Below are positions 1-12,799 of a stretch of 64,000 nt of DNA, piece by piece (position 1 is the stretch's first letter; each line of letters opens with the position of its first letter). The stretch is from Centroberyx gerrardi (lineage: Eukaryota; Chordata; Actinopteri; Beryciformes; Berycidae). The DNA is taken from positions 11,655,725 to 11,719,724 of the forward strand of contig NC_136012.1 of the NCBI RefSeq assembly GCF_048128805.1, in the 5' to 3' direction. The translations under genes were made by a program, and so were the position numbers. The notes below the pieces were generated by a model. It worked only from the letters and a program-made list of their open reading frames with translations, did not search any database and was not told the origin of the DNA.

Positions 1-1137
1 CCAGTCCCTTTAACTTTAGCTAAGCATGATGGACTTGTCTGAGCTCTTTGTAATTTACCCTGGTCTCCATACCAGGTAAGATAAGATATCACTTTATTAA
101 TCCCCTTGAGGAAATTCGGGAACATAAACACATGAAGAAAACTGCAGGCTATCAGATGTCAACATCCATCTCCTTATACCCATGAAAACCGTATGATACA
201 ACAGTCGAACAAACAACACGCGACAACAAGCAACTAACATACTGCACTGCAGTTTGCCTGGGAGAGGACCGACACTCGTATTTTCAGGCGTCTTATGGAA
301 TGCATTTTAGTCATTTGTACTTTGGCTCTCCAATTACAGTATTTTAGTTTTATATTTATGAGCTATCTGGCTAACTGCAATATTGTTTTGCTGGATTGTC
401 AAAGAAAAAAAGTGAAAAAAAGACTTGTACAAGAGGACAGGCACTGTAGTGTTATGAGAGAGCTACAGTACAGCCTTTAAAAAGAGTGTGGGGCCCGTCA
501 GACTGTATAGCTCATTTGTTTGCGTATATACAGAAATATCATGCTTTTTCATATGTTTGAATGTGTTTTCCTCCCAGGCAGCCATTTGTTTCCATTAATT
601 TCCTTACGGTATGAAAATCAACTTGCAGAGACTTGCCTTTAGATAGGTAATGCAGTGAAGATCCTGCCCCGGGTTTATTTTTGTCAGTTATTTTGCGTGA
701 TAATTTAGTTGAAACTGCACATCGATTTGACAAGTCTATAGGTCTCCTGGTGCGTTCATGTGCTGACGGGAAGCTCCGACATCTGGGACTGTAGCGAGAA
801 TTTACCTCTTTGTTGGCTTTCATGTGCGCTTTACTAGTAATTCTGATTATTTCCGACATGACTTGAAGGCAGGATAACACAAGGGGAATCTTAAATATTA
901 CACCAATAAAGAGGTTAAAATAAGGTTAATCCAAGTAACGGCCGATCTGTTAGATCAGTAACTGCAATGTTACTAATTACTAAATTACTGAAATTGGAAC
1001 AGTAATGCCTTACTTTACTCCATTACAGGAAAAAGTAATGTGATTACAGTAACGCCCAACACCAGTCTGTGTTATCAGATTATTTTCCAGGTTAGGGGGG
1101 CCTCCAAAACTCAAGATTCGCCACTGCATAAACTCAC
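1..1137. other. rnf20 intron, repeat fragments, no exon found
   Basis: Searched on the minus strand for the Cys-rich RING exons of rnf20; none seen. Positions 75-119 hold a GATAAGATAT..CACTTTATTAATCCCC..GAAATTC segment of the kind found at the 3' tails of teleost retroelements. Positions about 955-1072 hold a TTACTAATTAC..GATTACAGTAACGCCCAACACC segment resembling a common fish non-autonomous DNA element. The two 60-113 aa open frames here have no recognisable domain and are taken as chance. Confidence 0.5.
955..1072 (+). mobile_element. Short fish DNA-element fragment (TAACGC..CCAACAC end)
   Basis: An alternating TTACTAATTACTAAATTACT run ends in GTGATTACAGTAACGCCCAACACC. This matches the general look of abundant teleost hAT-like miniature elements whose ends read TTACTGTAACG..CCCAACACTG. 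No target-site duplication could be set, so only the family type is proposed. Confidence 0.4.
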
Positions 1138-4100
1138 CTTGTATTCATTGATTTCTTCATTTAGGATCTCATCTCCGTTGCTGATTTTCTCAGCTGGTTT
1201 CTTGGCCTTCTCGATCTTCCTCCGAAGTTTGGAGATGTCCTCCTGAAACACAGTTGGAGCCAAGTTGAGAAGAAGAGCCTTGAGAAAAGAACCACAGCTC
1301 ATAAAGTGCCAGTGTGTTGGTGAGGAGGGGGATGTCGCCCCGCTCTGATGGCTGTGGCCTCCATTATACCAGGCATTAATATGTGTTTCGTTTCCACAAT
1401 GTGTCTAGATATGAATTAAGTTGATTACATTTACACCTGATTTTAAAATGTATCTCCAGTATATACTATGAAAACATATTTCTCTGTCTACACAAAATGC
1501 AGATTCCTCTTGTAATATTTACATCCTTTAAAACTGACAGTTGTTGAGACAAACCTGTAAACACATGTATTACTCTTGCTTTAGCTTAGTCTGAACTCAG
1601 TAATTTTCCACTGTCCGCTCTGTATTTTGAGTCATAGTAACATTCCGTAACAGCCAGTACCGATCACACAGGTTCTAATTAGCCTCAGCTCACTCTCTTA
1701 TCAGTGTCTTCCCATGGACTTGTTTATTCCACTGTATAAATGGTTTTGCTCTCTCCTTTTCTGTCTGTTCAGGCTACTCAGACAGACTAGTATCTCTGTA
1801 CACCATAAATATACAGTATATATGTATATATATATACTACCCAGCTGACTGCTAAGTGTTTGATTTGCATGTGCAAAAATGTATTTCCATTTACCCAAAG
1901 TATAAATGCATCACCAGTCTCCATACTGTACAGTATGTAGACTGCTGACGCATTCCATTTATACTTTAGTATAAGTAATAGTAAAATAGTAGTAGTATAA
2001 TTAGTATAAGTCTACATACAGTATGTAGACTGGTGAGGCATTGCATTTATGGTTTTGGTGATGGAAACTGCAGTGTGTCTTGGATCCATTTACACCTGGA
2101 TTTTATGCGGTTTAACTCTTTCTAAATACAATCTGATCACCCAGCATGCATGCTAAAGGCAGGAGTTCTGTAGGTCTGGATGCGTGTTTGAACCATATTT
2201 TCCCTCTGAAGTGACATTGAAACTTTAGCCTTATTCGTGCCTCCATCTTTATGTGTGTGTGTGTCCACATGCAGTGCGGTGGTGTCACCTGTGCTCGTCG
2301 GGCGTTGAAGGACTCCTTCTCCCTGGAGATGCTGTTCTCGATGACCTCCTCTCTGACCAGGCTGAGCCTCTGCTGAACCTGCTCCAGCTGAGTGCGCACC
2401 TCCTCCGACAGCAACGCCGACTCCTGAGCCTGGAGGACGACAAACGCACTCAATCTGTATCTGCTGAACTTTGACGGATACAGAATGGTATAGCTGAGTT
2501 GATGTTTGTATTTGTCCATAAGGGGAATGTGTGATTTCCTGTTATACTGTATAAGCCTTAATTTAATTTTCTTTGCAGCGCTGCTCGTCCTAAACATGAG
2601 AACAATACTTCTTCGTATTTTGGGTGCAATATTTAATTTTCTTCTGCAGCTGTGGCCCAACCTTGCGCTTGTTCATGTCCAGAGCCTGTGTCCTGAGGGC
2701 CAGCTCCCTCTCAGCAGTACTGATGGTGCCCTGCAGGAGGCGCTCCTTCTCCTCCAGCTTCCTCACCACCTGCAGCTGGGCATCAACCTGACAGATGGAC
2801 ACAATCCAACAAATGTAAGTTAATGGAAGAATGAAGGAATGCAAGCGAGCTAGAAGAGGAATGAGAAAGGTGGGGATAATGAGGAACGAATATCATTTAC
2901 ATTCAAAGAAAGTAATGATGATCGATGAATGATTGGCGGTAATTATCACTGTAATAATTTAATATTGTGTGTGCGTGTGTGTGCCTGTCACAAAACATGG
3001 GACTGATATGGGTGTGACAGCCAGCAACCTTGCAGACTGAGCCTCACGCTGCTGCCTGGTGGCCCCCGGGCTCACCTGAGTTTTGAGAGTGAGCAGCTGG
3101 TCGGCCAGCTCCTCCTTCTCCTCCTTCAGCAGCTTGTGGATCTGGTTGGACTTGATCCGCTCGCTCATCAGCTTGAAGTTGGCGTCGTCCTTCTCCCGGA
3201 GCTGCTGCATCAGCCGGATGTTCTGCTCCTGCATGTCCTCGAAGGCCTGGCCCGTCACATCCATCTCGCTCAGCAGCGCGTCCTCCTCCTGCGGAGGGAA
3301 CGGCAGAGAGGGTTGGAGAAATGGAAGGAGAAACGGGGCGGAGGGTTTGCGCGTACGTACGAAAACATGAACACGCGTTTCTGGCTCACGCACCTGTTTC
3401 GCTATGGAGAGCTTCTTGTTGAGGATGTCGATCTGCTCTTCCACAGAGCGGATCTTCCTCAGGGCCTCTTCGTCGGCCATTTTCTTGCCCTCCCTCCTCT
3501 CCCTCTCCTCCAGGTCCCGCAGCCTCTGCCTCAGCTCCTCCGCCTGGAATCAACACGTTACATTATTGGAGTGCAGCAATGTAACGGCATTCATCATTAT
3601 ACCGTTCTATGTTACAAAACCTGGACTGACCATAACTGAGGGCATTCAACTGTCAATTGCTTATGCTGTTATCTGAATTCCAATTAGCACAAATACCCAT
3701 ATACTGTGATATAAATATCCAAATAACATGATACTTCAATAACTATGCATACAGTATCCTGCTTCTCAACACCTATAACAATCTAAATGTTTGTGTTTAG
3801 TTGACTGTGGTGTGTGCAGCGCTGTCTACCTCTGACTTGGCCTTCTTCTCAGCAGCCATGAGCTGGACTTTGTCCCTCTGCTCCTTGGGTGCCGAGCGGT
3901 ACATGTCCAGCAGCAGCTTCATCTCCCTCTGGGACTCCTGGGCTTTCCTACACAGTCAGTGAGAGAGTCTTCATCACTACCATCATCATCACCAGCCTCA
4001 TCAGAAACCACAATAACCACCAGCCAGGGTCAGAAATGAATCTGCTAAACATGCATGTAGCAGATTAAAATCCAAAAATAAACCTAAAGAGCAACTGTCA

Positions 4101-6345
4101 TGCACACAAGACTTACTTGAGCTCCGTCCGGACGATCTTCAGCTGCTCCATCTCCTTCCTCTTTGGTCCTCCAACCACAGACGGGCGTTCCCCCGCCGAC
4201 TCCTCCGATTGGTTACTGCTCCCCGGTTTCTCCTTCTCATCCTTCATCACGCCGCTGCCCCCGCCGCTGCGGGTTGGCCTCTCTCTCTCCTTCTCCTTCT
4301 CTCTCTCTTTCTCCTCTTTCTTTATAGTTTCCTTGTCTTTCTTCTCGTCCTTCTCTTTCTTCTCCTCTTTCTCCTCCTCCTTCACTGTTGCGTCGGCCTC
4401 CAATCCGGGCTCTAATTTCACTGAGGCACCTATAGAAAGATCATGAGGCAAAGTTTAGAGATACAGAAGAACTGTAAAATGAATAAGACAGGTCTGATAC
4501 TCAGTGGCTGTCAGAATACTACTATGTCTTAAAAACACCAGAAAATCAACTGAAAGTGACATTTAAAATGTTTCAGAACCTAATAAATTATAAATGACAA
4601 TCCGTTACCGGTGCTGCTGGGTGTGGCAGAGCCGTTGTCAGACTCAGTTTTGATAGTGGGATCCCCAGAGACGGCTGGGGTGGGAGGAGAGGTCGTCTCT
4701 TCCTTCACGTCCATCTCTGTGCTCGACTGCGACTGGAGGATGGTGCTGCCCTTCGAAGAGCGGACCTACGGGCGCAAGAGATGAACGCAACGAGTTTTAG
4801 GCTTCATTCTGTTCCTTTTTATGATGAGAGAGGTGGTAACTGCACGTGTCTCCATACATCTCCCGCTGACCCACCTGGTTGAGTTCTGTCTGCGTCTCTC
4901 TCAGCCTTATCTTGTATTTCACCACCTCTCCCTTCATCTGCTGGTTGTGGGTTTGCAGAGTGCTAATCAGGTGACGCATCTCCCTGTTAATGGGGCCTGA
5001 GAGAATGAGACGGAGAGAGAGAGCGAGAGAGATGGGGGGTGGGGGACAGAGGAATACAGGAAGGAGGAGAGGAAAGGTGGAAGCAAAACAGAATACAGAC
5101 AAGAACCGTAAAATTAGCTTCAAGCCATGAAACCATGTTGCGAAACCAAAATGAATGTCCAAAAGTGAGTTTTTTCAGCCCCATTCATTCATGTGATTCT
5201 TTGTTTGCACCTGATGGCTGGTTGAGTTGGTTACCTGCTTGCTCGTTGGCAGCAAGTGTCTGCTCAAACTCGATACGCAGCATCTCATACTCCTTCCTGA
5301 CCTGGGCCAGCGTGTCCTCCAGCTGAAACACCTCCGTGCGAACCTTCCTCTGCAGGGCCACCTCGTCGTTCTGCACACACAGCGGATCAGGGTCAGAGCG
5401 CACACTGGATACACCATTCACAAACCACGTGCCTGTGTATCAAATTCTTTCCCTCAATCATTATTAGGCACACACACACCTCCATGTGCTCCAGCTGGCG
5501 GAGGCGTGCGGTCCTGGTGGTGTTGAGGCGGGTGCGCGTCTCGTCCAGCTGGGCCTTGAGGACCAGAGACTCGTTGTAGAGCACCGAGAACTGGGACTGC
5601 AGGCAGCGGTACTCTGAGCTGTCCTTTACCACGCCCTCCGCTCGACTCAGCAACTCCGCCTGAGGAAAGAGAGAGAGCCACAGAGGGCGGAGAGAGAGAG
5701 AGAGCCAGAGAGAAAAAGAGAGTGAGAGAAAAATACTTAATACAATAAAGCATTGAATAATAGATTTTTACAAAAGTAGTTAAAGCAGCACTAGTCTTAC
5801 TAGCCTAAATCACAAAATGAGGCTGTAACAGAGAAGACTGTCCCATCCTGCGTCTATCTGAAGTCAAAAGAATAGCGAGTGAGAAATGAAAAGCCACAGG
5901 GTTTTGGCATGACTCTACCTTCATGCTGTTGTTCTCCTGGTTGACGTTCTGCAGGTCCTGCTGGAGCTTCTGCAGCTCGCTGTGCCGGTTGTCTGCCAGC
6001 TCCCGGTTCTCCTCCAACTCACTGTTCATCTCCTCAAACTGTTGAAAGGAGGGAGGGATGGAAAGTCACACAGTCTGAATGGTGACGAGTGGCACGAAAT
6101 GTGTTTGTTGGCGTCTCATACGTCACACTCGATTAGCAAGACCGCGAGTAAAACTTCTACCTTTCTCTTGTTGATGGTGATGGTCCCACATACACTGCTG
6201 GCCTCTCCGCACACCTTGTAGCCTTTACTGTTCACCTGGGATGGATGAGAGGGAGAGGTTTATTACAACACACTGTGACATAAAAGTATCAAAATAAGGA
6301 CATTTTGTGTTGACACTCACAACAGTGCCATCGGCTTAAACTCTG

Positions 6346-6377
<32 letters not shown>

Positions 6378-9300
6378 AGAAAAGCATCCCCACCCTCTCC
6401 AGTATCTCGCTCAGGTGTGCGTTGAGTCGGTTCTCTCGGCGGCGGATCTTCTCCATGTCCCACTGCAGCTCCTCGATCAGGCCCTGCAGCTCGCTGACCC
6501 GCGTGTCCGCCTTGTTCGCCGCGCGGCCCAGAGACCGAGACTGGAAGGAGGGAGGAGGACAGAGAGATGTGACACGGCTACGTAACCGCAGAAACATAAT
6601 CACTACGAAGATATTACTCTACTACCAAGGTACTGTTATTATAGGATGATGACGAATGGGTGAAGTGTACGCCGTTTTATCGTTAAAGACAGTTTGTCAC
6701 GAGGCAGCAGGATGGCCCAGTGGTTTGTATTCAATCCCCCTTGAGGTCACACCCGTTGAAATATGCTTGAGCAAGATACTTAACCCCTACCAGCTCCAGA
6801 GGAGCTGCAGTAGCCGACTGACCCTGCATTCCTTAGGGGATGAAGAAATTTCACTCTGTCTAAAACTTAAAAACAAGGCTCACCGCTTGTTTCGTGGAAT
6901 GCACTTTTGCGCAAATACTCGTTATCTACTCTAATCTGATTTCTCCGACCCACGCTGGTTGCATGGGCTTCAAGCAGCTGTCAATATGCTCATTGACAGT
7001 GCCAGACGTGAATTCAGTATGTGAAGGGCAGTAACTTTTTGCACATCACCTATCTGTTCAATCCAAATGATTAATATATCTTACAGAGTGACTTGTAAAC
7101 TCTGCTATTATTAATTCCTTGCGATCCCACGGAAAGGGAGCGGCATTCACAGTTACCTCTTAACACATCATCCCAGTATAAATACACATGAATGCGTGAT
7201 AAGTTATGGCACTGTGGCTCTCCTTACTACTAGCTTGATCAATTCTTTTTTTCAACAGGAAAACATTAAGACAACACGATTAAAGGAATTAGTTATTGTA
7301 CCCTGCCCATAGTCCTTTGTTCCAAAACGTTTTGCAAACAGAGACTCACATTGCCTTAATTCTATCACAATTAAATAGCCTCCATTGCGTTACTAAAGAA
7401 TAGTAGAGGCTCATGACAAAGCCCAGCAGTCCCGGCACTTGGCAAAAATAACTGGCAGCAAGCACAGCTCCACTTGGCAGACCCTCAGTGACCTCATTGT
7501 TGCCTTGGATACTTGCCAAGCGTTTTTGCAACTGCCGAGCTCGATTGGACCTGAAAAGGAACCGTATTTTTATCAATGTATTAGGACACGTCTTCCCTAC
7601 CTCGCTGGTCATGTGACTGTGCTTCTGCTGGAGGTCCTCGGTCAGCTGATTTAGCCGCTCATTCTCACTGGTCAGGAGGGTGTTGAGCTGAGAGGCTACC
7701 TGCCACAAACAGCTCTCTGCAGAGACACAACAGTAATGACACGTTATGGGGCTGAAACACATGAATTGACTTGATGACTTCCCAAACAAATCTCATGCTC
7801 AGCTCTACAAGATAGCTGGTTCTAGCACTCTACATACATGCTCGGAATGATCCCCCCTTCAACTTTTGAAGCACCTACGCTACCGAATGAAATGCTGTCA
7901 TATTCCACCGCAACTTCGACATCTCTTCCTCCATCCACACGCTCTCCTCCCTCCATCCTCCCCTCCCTTCATCTCACCGGCTCCGGAGTCCACCTCCGTC
8001 TTCAGCTGGTCCACGGTGCTCTTCAGGCTCTCGTAGATCTCCAACACGCGATTGGCCTGCTTCTGGCTGGACTCCACCCTCTCCTGCAGCTCCGCCTCCA
8101 TCTCCTCGCTGCTGCTGCTCGCCAGCATGGCCAGGAAGGAGGTGGCCGTCTCTCCCTGGTGGCCTGGGTGACGACAACAAAAAAAGAGGATTTCGGAATG
8201 GAACAAATATGGAAAGGTCTGATACAGTTTTCACAAATGCATTCTTAAAGCTCAGATCTTCAGCATATGTTCAACAGTATTGTCTTTATCCTCTGTCCCC
8301 TGCAGTGCTCGACTTGAACAAGTGTACTGCGTTGATAAGTCTTTCTGAAGGAATTAAGATCGTTCTGCACTTTTTCGTCAGCCCATAATGTGATGAGCAC
8401 AGTTTCCCATTGTTGCAGTGTTTTGTTTTTTCCATTGTTTGTTTATATTTCGTCTCTTTCTCAACTTTCTCTGGTTTTCCACTGTCATTTGTTTACACAA
8501 GCTGGGTATTTAAAAATGGCGGTTGTAACTGACCGATGACCCTATGTGTTGCTCACACATCACTTGACAATCCTGCCAGCACCCTTTATAAGTGGGATGG
8601 TATCAGACACATGAGGGTGCTGCGTCAGCACGCTTTTATCACACCCTAATCGTACTGAACTGCGAACAAAATATAATGGAAAAACATACTGTAGGTAACG
8701 TGACAGCACAGGTCCTGTATGGCACACTGGTGCAGTAGAAAAAGCATAGTGTGAGCATCCTGGCTTGGATATTAAAGGAAAGGTGGGTGAGAGTGGGTAA
8801 ATCATTTGGGTTACCAAGTATGAACCTCCAATCAAAAGTAAATTCTGGCGTCCCAAAGCCACCTCTCTCTCAGCACTGATCAGATCTATAGCTAACTACT
8901 AAAATAAAGAATGTACTAATGTGCATACTCAACAGCCATGCTGATGCTTTTATTTGACATGCAAAAAAAACAGACAAGCAACTCTGAATCAGTTGACTCT
9001 AAATGTCAGCAGGCAGTTTCACCAAGAACTTTGAGAAAAGGGATACCATGGTCGTGTTGCAGCGAATAAACATCTTACTACTACAGTGCACGAGTGAAGT
9101 GGTGTAAGCAACAAAGGAAGCAACCTAAGGAGCAATAAAAAAAGTAATTGGGTCAGATGAATCATGCTTCCCCCTGTGTGTTTTTCTGGTATGGTGTATG
9201 TCTACTGAAGCCTTTAAATGGAAATCCATAAATACAAAGCCGTTCTGAGGGAACAGGTTCATCCTATGGTTAAGCATTTCTAGCCTGATGGGAGGTGAAT

Positions 9301-10310
9301 CCTCCAGGATGACAATGCCCAAAGCCCCATTTGACAAGGTATGAGTGGTCACTGAACGATTTGAGGAACATGGAAATAATGTAAACCATATACCATGTCC
9401 TTCCCACCCACAAGAATAGTATCACATCCCTCCAACAGAGTTAAAGACACTGGAATCCAGGCCAAGGTGCACTGAAGCTGTTCTAGTGGCTTGTGGTCAT
9501 TCAATGCCCGATTAAGACAATTTAAGTTGCTGTTTCCTTTATTTTGACAGTTATCTTTACATTCAAATGCACTAGACTTGCACTATACTGACAGAGCACC
9601 TACACTTAAGCTAACTCTCCCCCACAACAGCCAACATCATCTCACCTAGTAATTTCAGTCTGACTCTTCACCATCAATCTGAACAGCAATAGCCTGACAA
9701 GATGGCCACACTACTGGCTTGAAACAGCCGGGTAGCAGTTGAAAAATTACAATATACTGTTGAAAACTGTTAAACAATGACCCACTCAAAAGGCAGGTCT
9801 GGGAATTCGATATGTATCTGTTGTTGCTTTCCCAGTCTTGTTCCTGAGTTAGTTCTCTCTGTACCTCTGTCCTTGGCCCTCTCCTGGTTGGAGTCGCCAT
9901 CAGGTTCTGGAGTATCTGGCTTCAGGCTCCGCCCCTCTGCTGCTGGAGATTTCTCAGGCTCGCTGTTTGATTGGTCGTAACGCCTGCCAATCAGTCGCAC
10001 GTTCTCATCAAACTGAAAGCAAAAAGGTTGGGGAGGAGGGAAAGTTGCATCCCATTGTGACTTTTTGATCTTTGATCTCTTAGAATAAAAACTGTTAAAA
10101 GTAAGGGTATAGATAAGGCAGGTAACTTTTTGCTCTGTCAGGGACTGTTTACCTGGTTCCAGTATCTATTGAGGATCAGCAGACTGGCATCATCAGTGGC
10201 CTGGCGAGTCTCCAGTCTCTCAATTCTCTCTCGCAGTTCATCCTCAATCACCTGCAAAGCAACAGGAACAGAGAAACCCCTTCTCAAAACAAGTGTGTAC
10301 AACTGAGGCT

Positions 10311-10348
<38 letters not shown>

Positions 10349-11275
10349 TGTGAGTGTGTGAAAACAAATGTTTAGAGTTCAGTCAGTTACCTGTCTTTGA
10401 TCCAGAGCCTCTCCCAGCTTTCGGTTCTTAGCCTGGAGAGCTTTGATGTCTTGCTCTTCCTGAGACAGAGAATATTATGAAGAAAACAGAAGAGAGAGAT
10501 ATACAGACGTTACACTTCTGAAGCTACATTAACAGGTAAACACTTCAGAGGGAAACCAGACGGTTAAGAGTCGCTTACAGAGTTGGACACCCCTCCTAGC
10601 TTGATGACCGTCTCCACCGCTCCGGCCGCGGCGCTGACCCCCGGACCTCCGTCCTCTCCTCCTTCCCTCTCCCTCCGCTTCTCCGGGGGCGCGCCGGAGG
10701 AGGAAGGACCGCCGCTGTCACCGGGACGCTTCTGCCCCGACATCCTCGGACTCCTGAAACAAAGTGAGAGACGGATAAAACGGTAATGTCATTTGTCTGA
10801 CGAATAATGTGAAGGACTGACAGATTCGGTCTGTTTGGTTGGACGAGGACACTGCATGGGCTGAAGGACGAAACTGTTGGACAAATCTTTGGCCAGCTAT
10901 CTTAATGTTTACAGTGAAACCTTGTTCATCTACAGGATTGACACTCGTATGATTTTGTACACGAAATGTATTAACTATCATGCTCTGAAAACCGAACAAG
11001 CCGATAAAATTAGCCAACCTAACATTGAGCTAACGTTAGCCGTTAGCTAACGGTAGTTTGGCTATTCAGGCTCCCCGCGAGCTTTAAACAACGTTCATGG
11101 ACACAAAGGTCGATCCTGACCCGGCAGGTTAAAGCGTTTGCTTGGTATTTTCATTTTGATTTATAATACCGAGTTCCCAGTCTTACCGATTTAGACTAAA
11201 ATATGTTATTTACTGAATCTGTCTGTGGATGTTGATGTTGCGGATCCTTTGGACTGCCTTCCGGAAAAGGAAGTG
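1138..11275 (-). CDS. rnf20: E3 ubiquitin-protein ligase BRE1A, 3' part beyond window
   Basis: RNF20 (Bre1A) with RNF40 and the E2 RAD6 monoubiquitylates histone H2B in the nucleus. Coding exons (high to low): 10579-10743 (ATG at 10741-10743, exon runs to 10753), 10391-10459, 10153-10251, 9865-10012, 7978-8163, 7601-7716, 6394-6540, 6161-6235, 5919-6038, 5480-5659, 5235-5370, 4875-4996, 4609-4765, 4117-4429, 3830-3947, 3394-3543, 3076-3288, 2662-2787, 2289-2429, 1138-1242. All phases agree and give 962 codons. A 5'UTR exon ends at a GTAAGA donor (exon low end 11187). The protein is almost wholly coiled coil; [26 protein letters not shown] and EDISKLRRK are RNF20-like rather than RNF40-like. 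Residues about 590-640 are a Lys/Glu-rich tract. The last visible exon ends NEEINEYK; the RING domain that follows in the family (about 57 aa) is not found in 1-1137, so it lies off the left edge. Synteny with aldob supports rnf20. Confidence 0.95.
1920..2055. repeat. Local duplication with palindromic cores in rnf20 intron
   Basis: About 34 bases starting TACAGTATGTAGACTG occur at 1932 and again, with a few changes, at 2017. The first copy is preceded by the palindrome CATACTGTACAGTATG (1922-1937). The second sits in an inverted pair GTCTACAT..ATGTAGAC. Function unknown; the segment lies between coding exons 1138-1242 and 2289-2429. Confidence 0.5.
6701..6868 (+). mobile_element. Decayed tRNA-derived SINE in rnf20 intron
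   Basis: GGCAGCAGGATGGCCCAGTGGTT at the start resembles the A-box side of teleost tRNA-type SINEs. Further on, GAGCAAGATACTTAACCCC, CAGCTCC, CTGACCCTGC and a TGAAGAAATTTCACTCTGTCT tail follow the usual order of the body and tail. It lies between the coding exons 6394-6540 and 7601-7716. Family name cannot be fixed without a repeat library. Confidence 0.55.
9165..9565 (+). mobile_element. Tc1-like DNA transposon relic in rnf20 intron
   Basis: The run CATCCTATGGTTAAGCATTT, GATGGGAGGTGAATCCTCCA, GATGACAATGCCC, GTGGTCACTGAACGATTTGA and TTCTAGTGGCTTGTGG follows, in order, the distal part of a teleost Tc1/mariner-type transposase gene (the D-N-A-P..H region of the DDE domain onward). It ends in GTTTCCTTTATTTTGACAGTT near the expected end of the element. 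Stops and frame changes interrupt the frame, and the stretch normally coding for the SPDLNPIE region appears deleted between about 9412 and 9425. The 5' half is absent. A dead, plain DNA transposon. Confidence 0.65.
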
Positions 11276-11290
11276 TTAACAAACGAGGTC
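11187..11290 (-). promoter_or_regulatory. rnf20 5'UTR exon and ETS-type promoter motif
   Basis: The non-coding first exon of rnf20 ends at 11187, followed on the minus strand by a GTAAGA donor. Just upstream, 11258-11275 reads CTTCCGGAAAAGGAAGTG on the plus strand: a CCGGAA core plus a second GGAAGT core, as expected for ETS-family (GABP/ELK type) factors common at TATA-less housekeeping promoters. The transcription start is inferred to lie near here; it is not directly visible. Confidence 0.55.
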
Positions 11291-12714
11291 GAACAACGTA
11301 CAGCCGATACTGCGCCATCTGCTGGAGGGAAGGCAAACCCTATTTAATATTCATTTATTCATTTATTCATTCATTCATTCATTGTCTTTACACCGTTATA
11401 CTTCCATAGGTACAGCCCAGTCCATCACAGGTCTAACACAGATACACAGACAGTCACTCATACTCCCATTCACACCTATGGGCAACTTTGAGACCGTTTA
11501 ACACAAATGTGTTAATAGGGACCCATTGCTTTATAAATATAATCTAGGCAATTGAACGGCATGCAGTTAAATTAACACTATTATTTGTGATGCACATTGA
11601 TGATTTCACTTTATTAAAACCATAGACAAATCAGATATGGTATATGTTCACAACATGGCTTCACAGTAGAAATACTTTGTGTGCTGCTGCTGTGTTGCAG
11701 CTCCCACAGATGCATGAGGCTGGAGGATATTATAGCATAGAGTTGTCCACCTTCCTCCTTACTGATGATTTATAATATTGGACAACCAAATCGACATTCC
11801 TCAGGTTGTATCTTTCCAAGTACTTGTGGAGGTAAGCCAGCTTGTCTGGGAAAACAATTGCACTTTCTTGACTCACTCTCTTGTTCTCAGTCATTGTGTA
11901 AAAAGGGGCTGATGGACAGGGACTGGACTCTGACCAGCAATATTTGAGGGCACTATTGCTCGGGGTCCAGGGTCCATATTGTGTAAAAGTTGGTTTGTAA
12001 TTATTTGCGTTACAGATCCACCCAACCTACCTCATAGCTGGGTTCAAATATGCTGAGATCACCATGCAGAGATCACCATGCAGGACTGGTGCAACCATTA
12101 GAGACACCCCAGAAGCTCTTTGGGCCAGTTTCTAGGATCAATATGAGAACTGTTTATGCATGACGTGACTGACGAGTGATGTGACGCATAAGGAAGATAC
12201 ACAAAGATAGCATGAAAAAGTAGGTTGTCCTTATTCAAACAAATGACCAATCCTTTGTGTCCCATAAATGAATGTTACACTATAGCTTAATGCATCCAAA
12301 ACATGTACAAATACAAGTATTCCACACAAGTCTGTATGAAATCAGAAAAAAAACCGGAAAGAGAAACCGGAATTGCAACATTGCAACCGGCCTCTCACAT
12401 TACATTTCAATATTTCCCCATATGTGCTGCAATAGCCTGTCATGAAAGGGATTGTTGCAGAATCGTATCGTGCTCTGGTTTTATAACTCGAGTTTCAGAC
12501 GACACACTGTGTTCCTCTCATGTTTTGAAGCCATCCCCTCAGGTGCATGATAGGAACTCAAAGTCCACAAAAGAGCATTGATACACAAACCCGCCCCCGT
12601 CTGTCTGACCGGACCAATTGCGTTACCACCGGTGACGCACGCCCCCGCCACATCACGGGCGCCTCCTCCACGTTTCCAAAGAGGCAATAAATAGCGCTTT
12701 GTGCCCACTTTTCG
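11291..12714. other. Divergent intergenic region rnf20 / aldob
   Basis: This 1.4 kb separates the two divergent 5' ends. It holds a (CATT)n-like tract at about 11350-11387, a duplicated GAGATCACCATGCA near 12056-12080, and at its right end the aldob promoter. No coding potential was recognised. Confidence 0.6.
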
Positions 12715-12799
12715 GCCTTCGCAATCAGTCCTAACTCCTGGGAGGATAGAGAGGCCGTCTGCACTTCTGCTGTCGTCGCTGTTTGACAAACTTTCTCAA
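12610..12799 (+). promoter_or_regulatory. aldob promoter and non-coding exon 1
   Basis: A TATA-like AATAAATA lies at 12686-12693 and a CCAAT box at 12614-12618. The first exon would start about 25-35 bases after the TATA element (around 12719) and ends at 12799, just before a GTAAGA donor. Aldolase B genes of vertebrates have a non-coding first exon, so this fits. Liver-type factor sites (HNF1 palindrome) were not seen. Confidence 0.6.

Noticed and set aside
2112-2660. Minus-strand 182 aa open frame as a separate gene
   Set aside because: It is rnf20 exon 2289-2429 plus intron read-through on both sides.
1138-10753. RNF40 (BRE1B) as the identity of the first gene
   Set aside because: Key segments ([36 protein letters not shown]) and the aldob neighbour favour RNF20.
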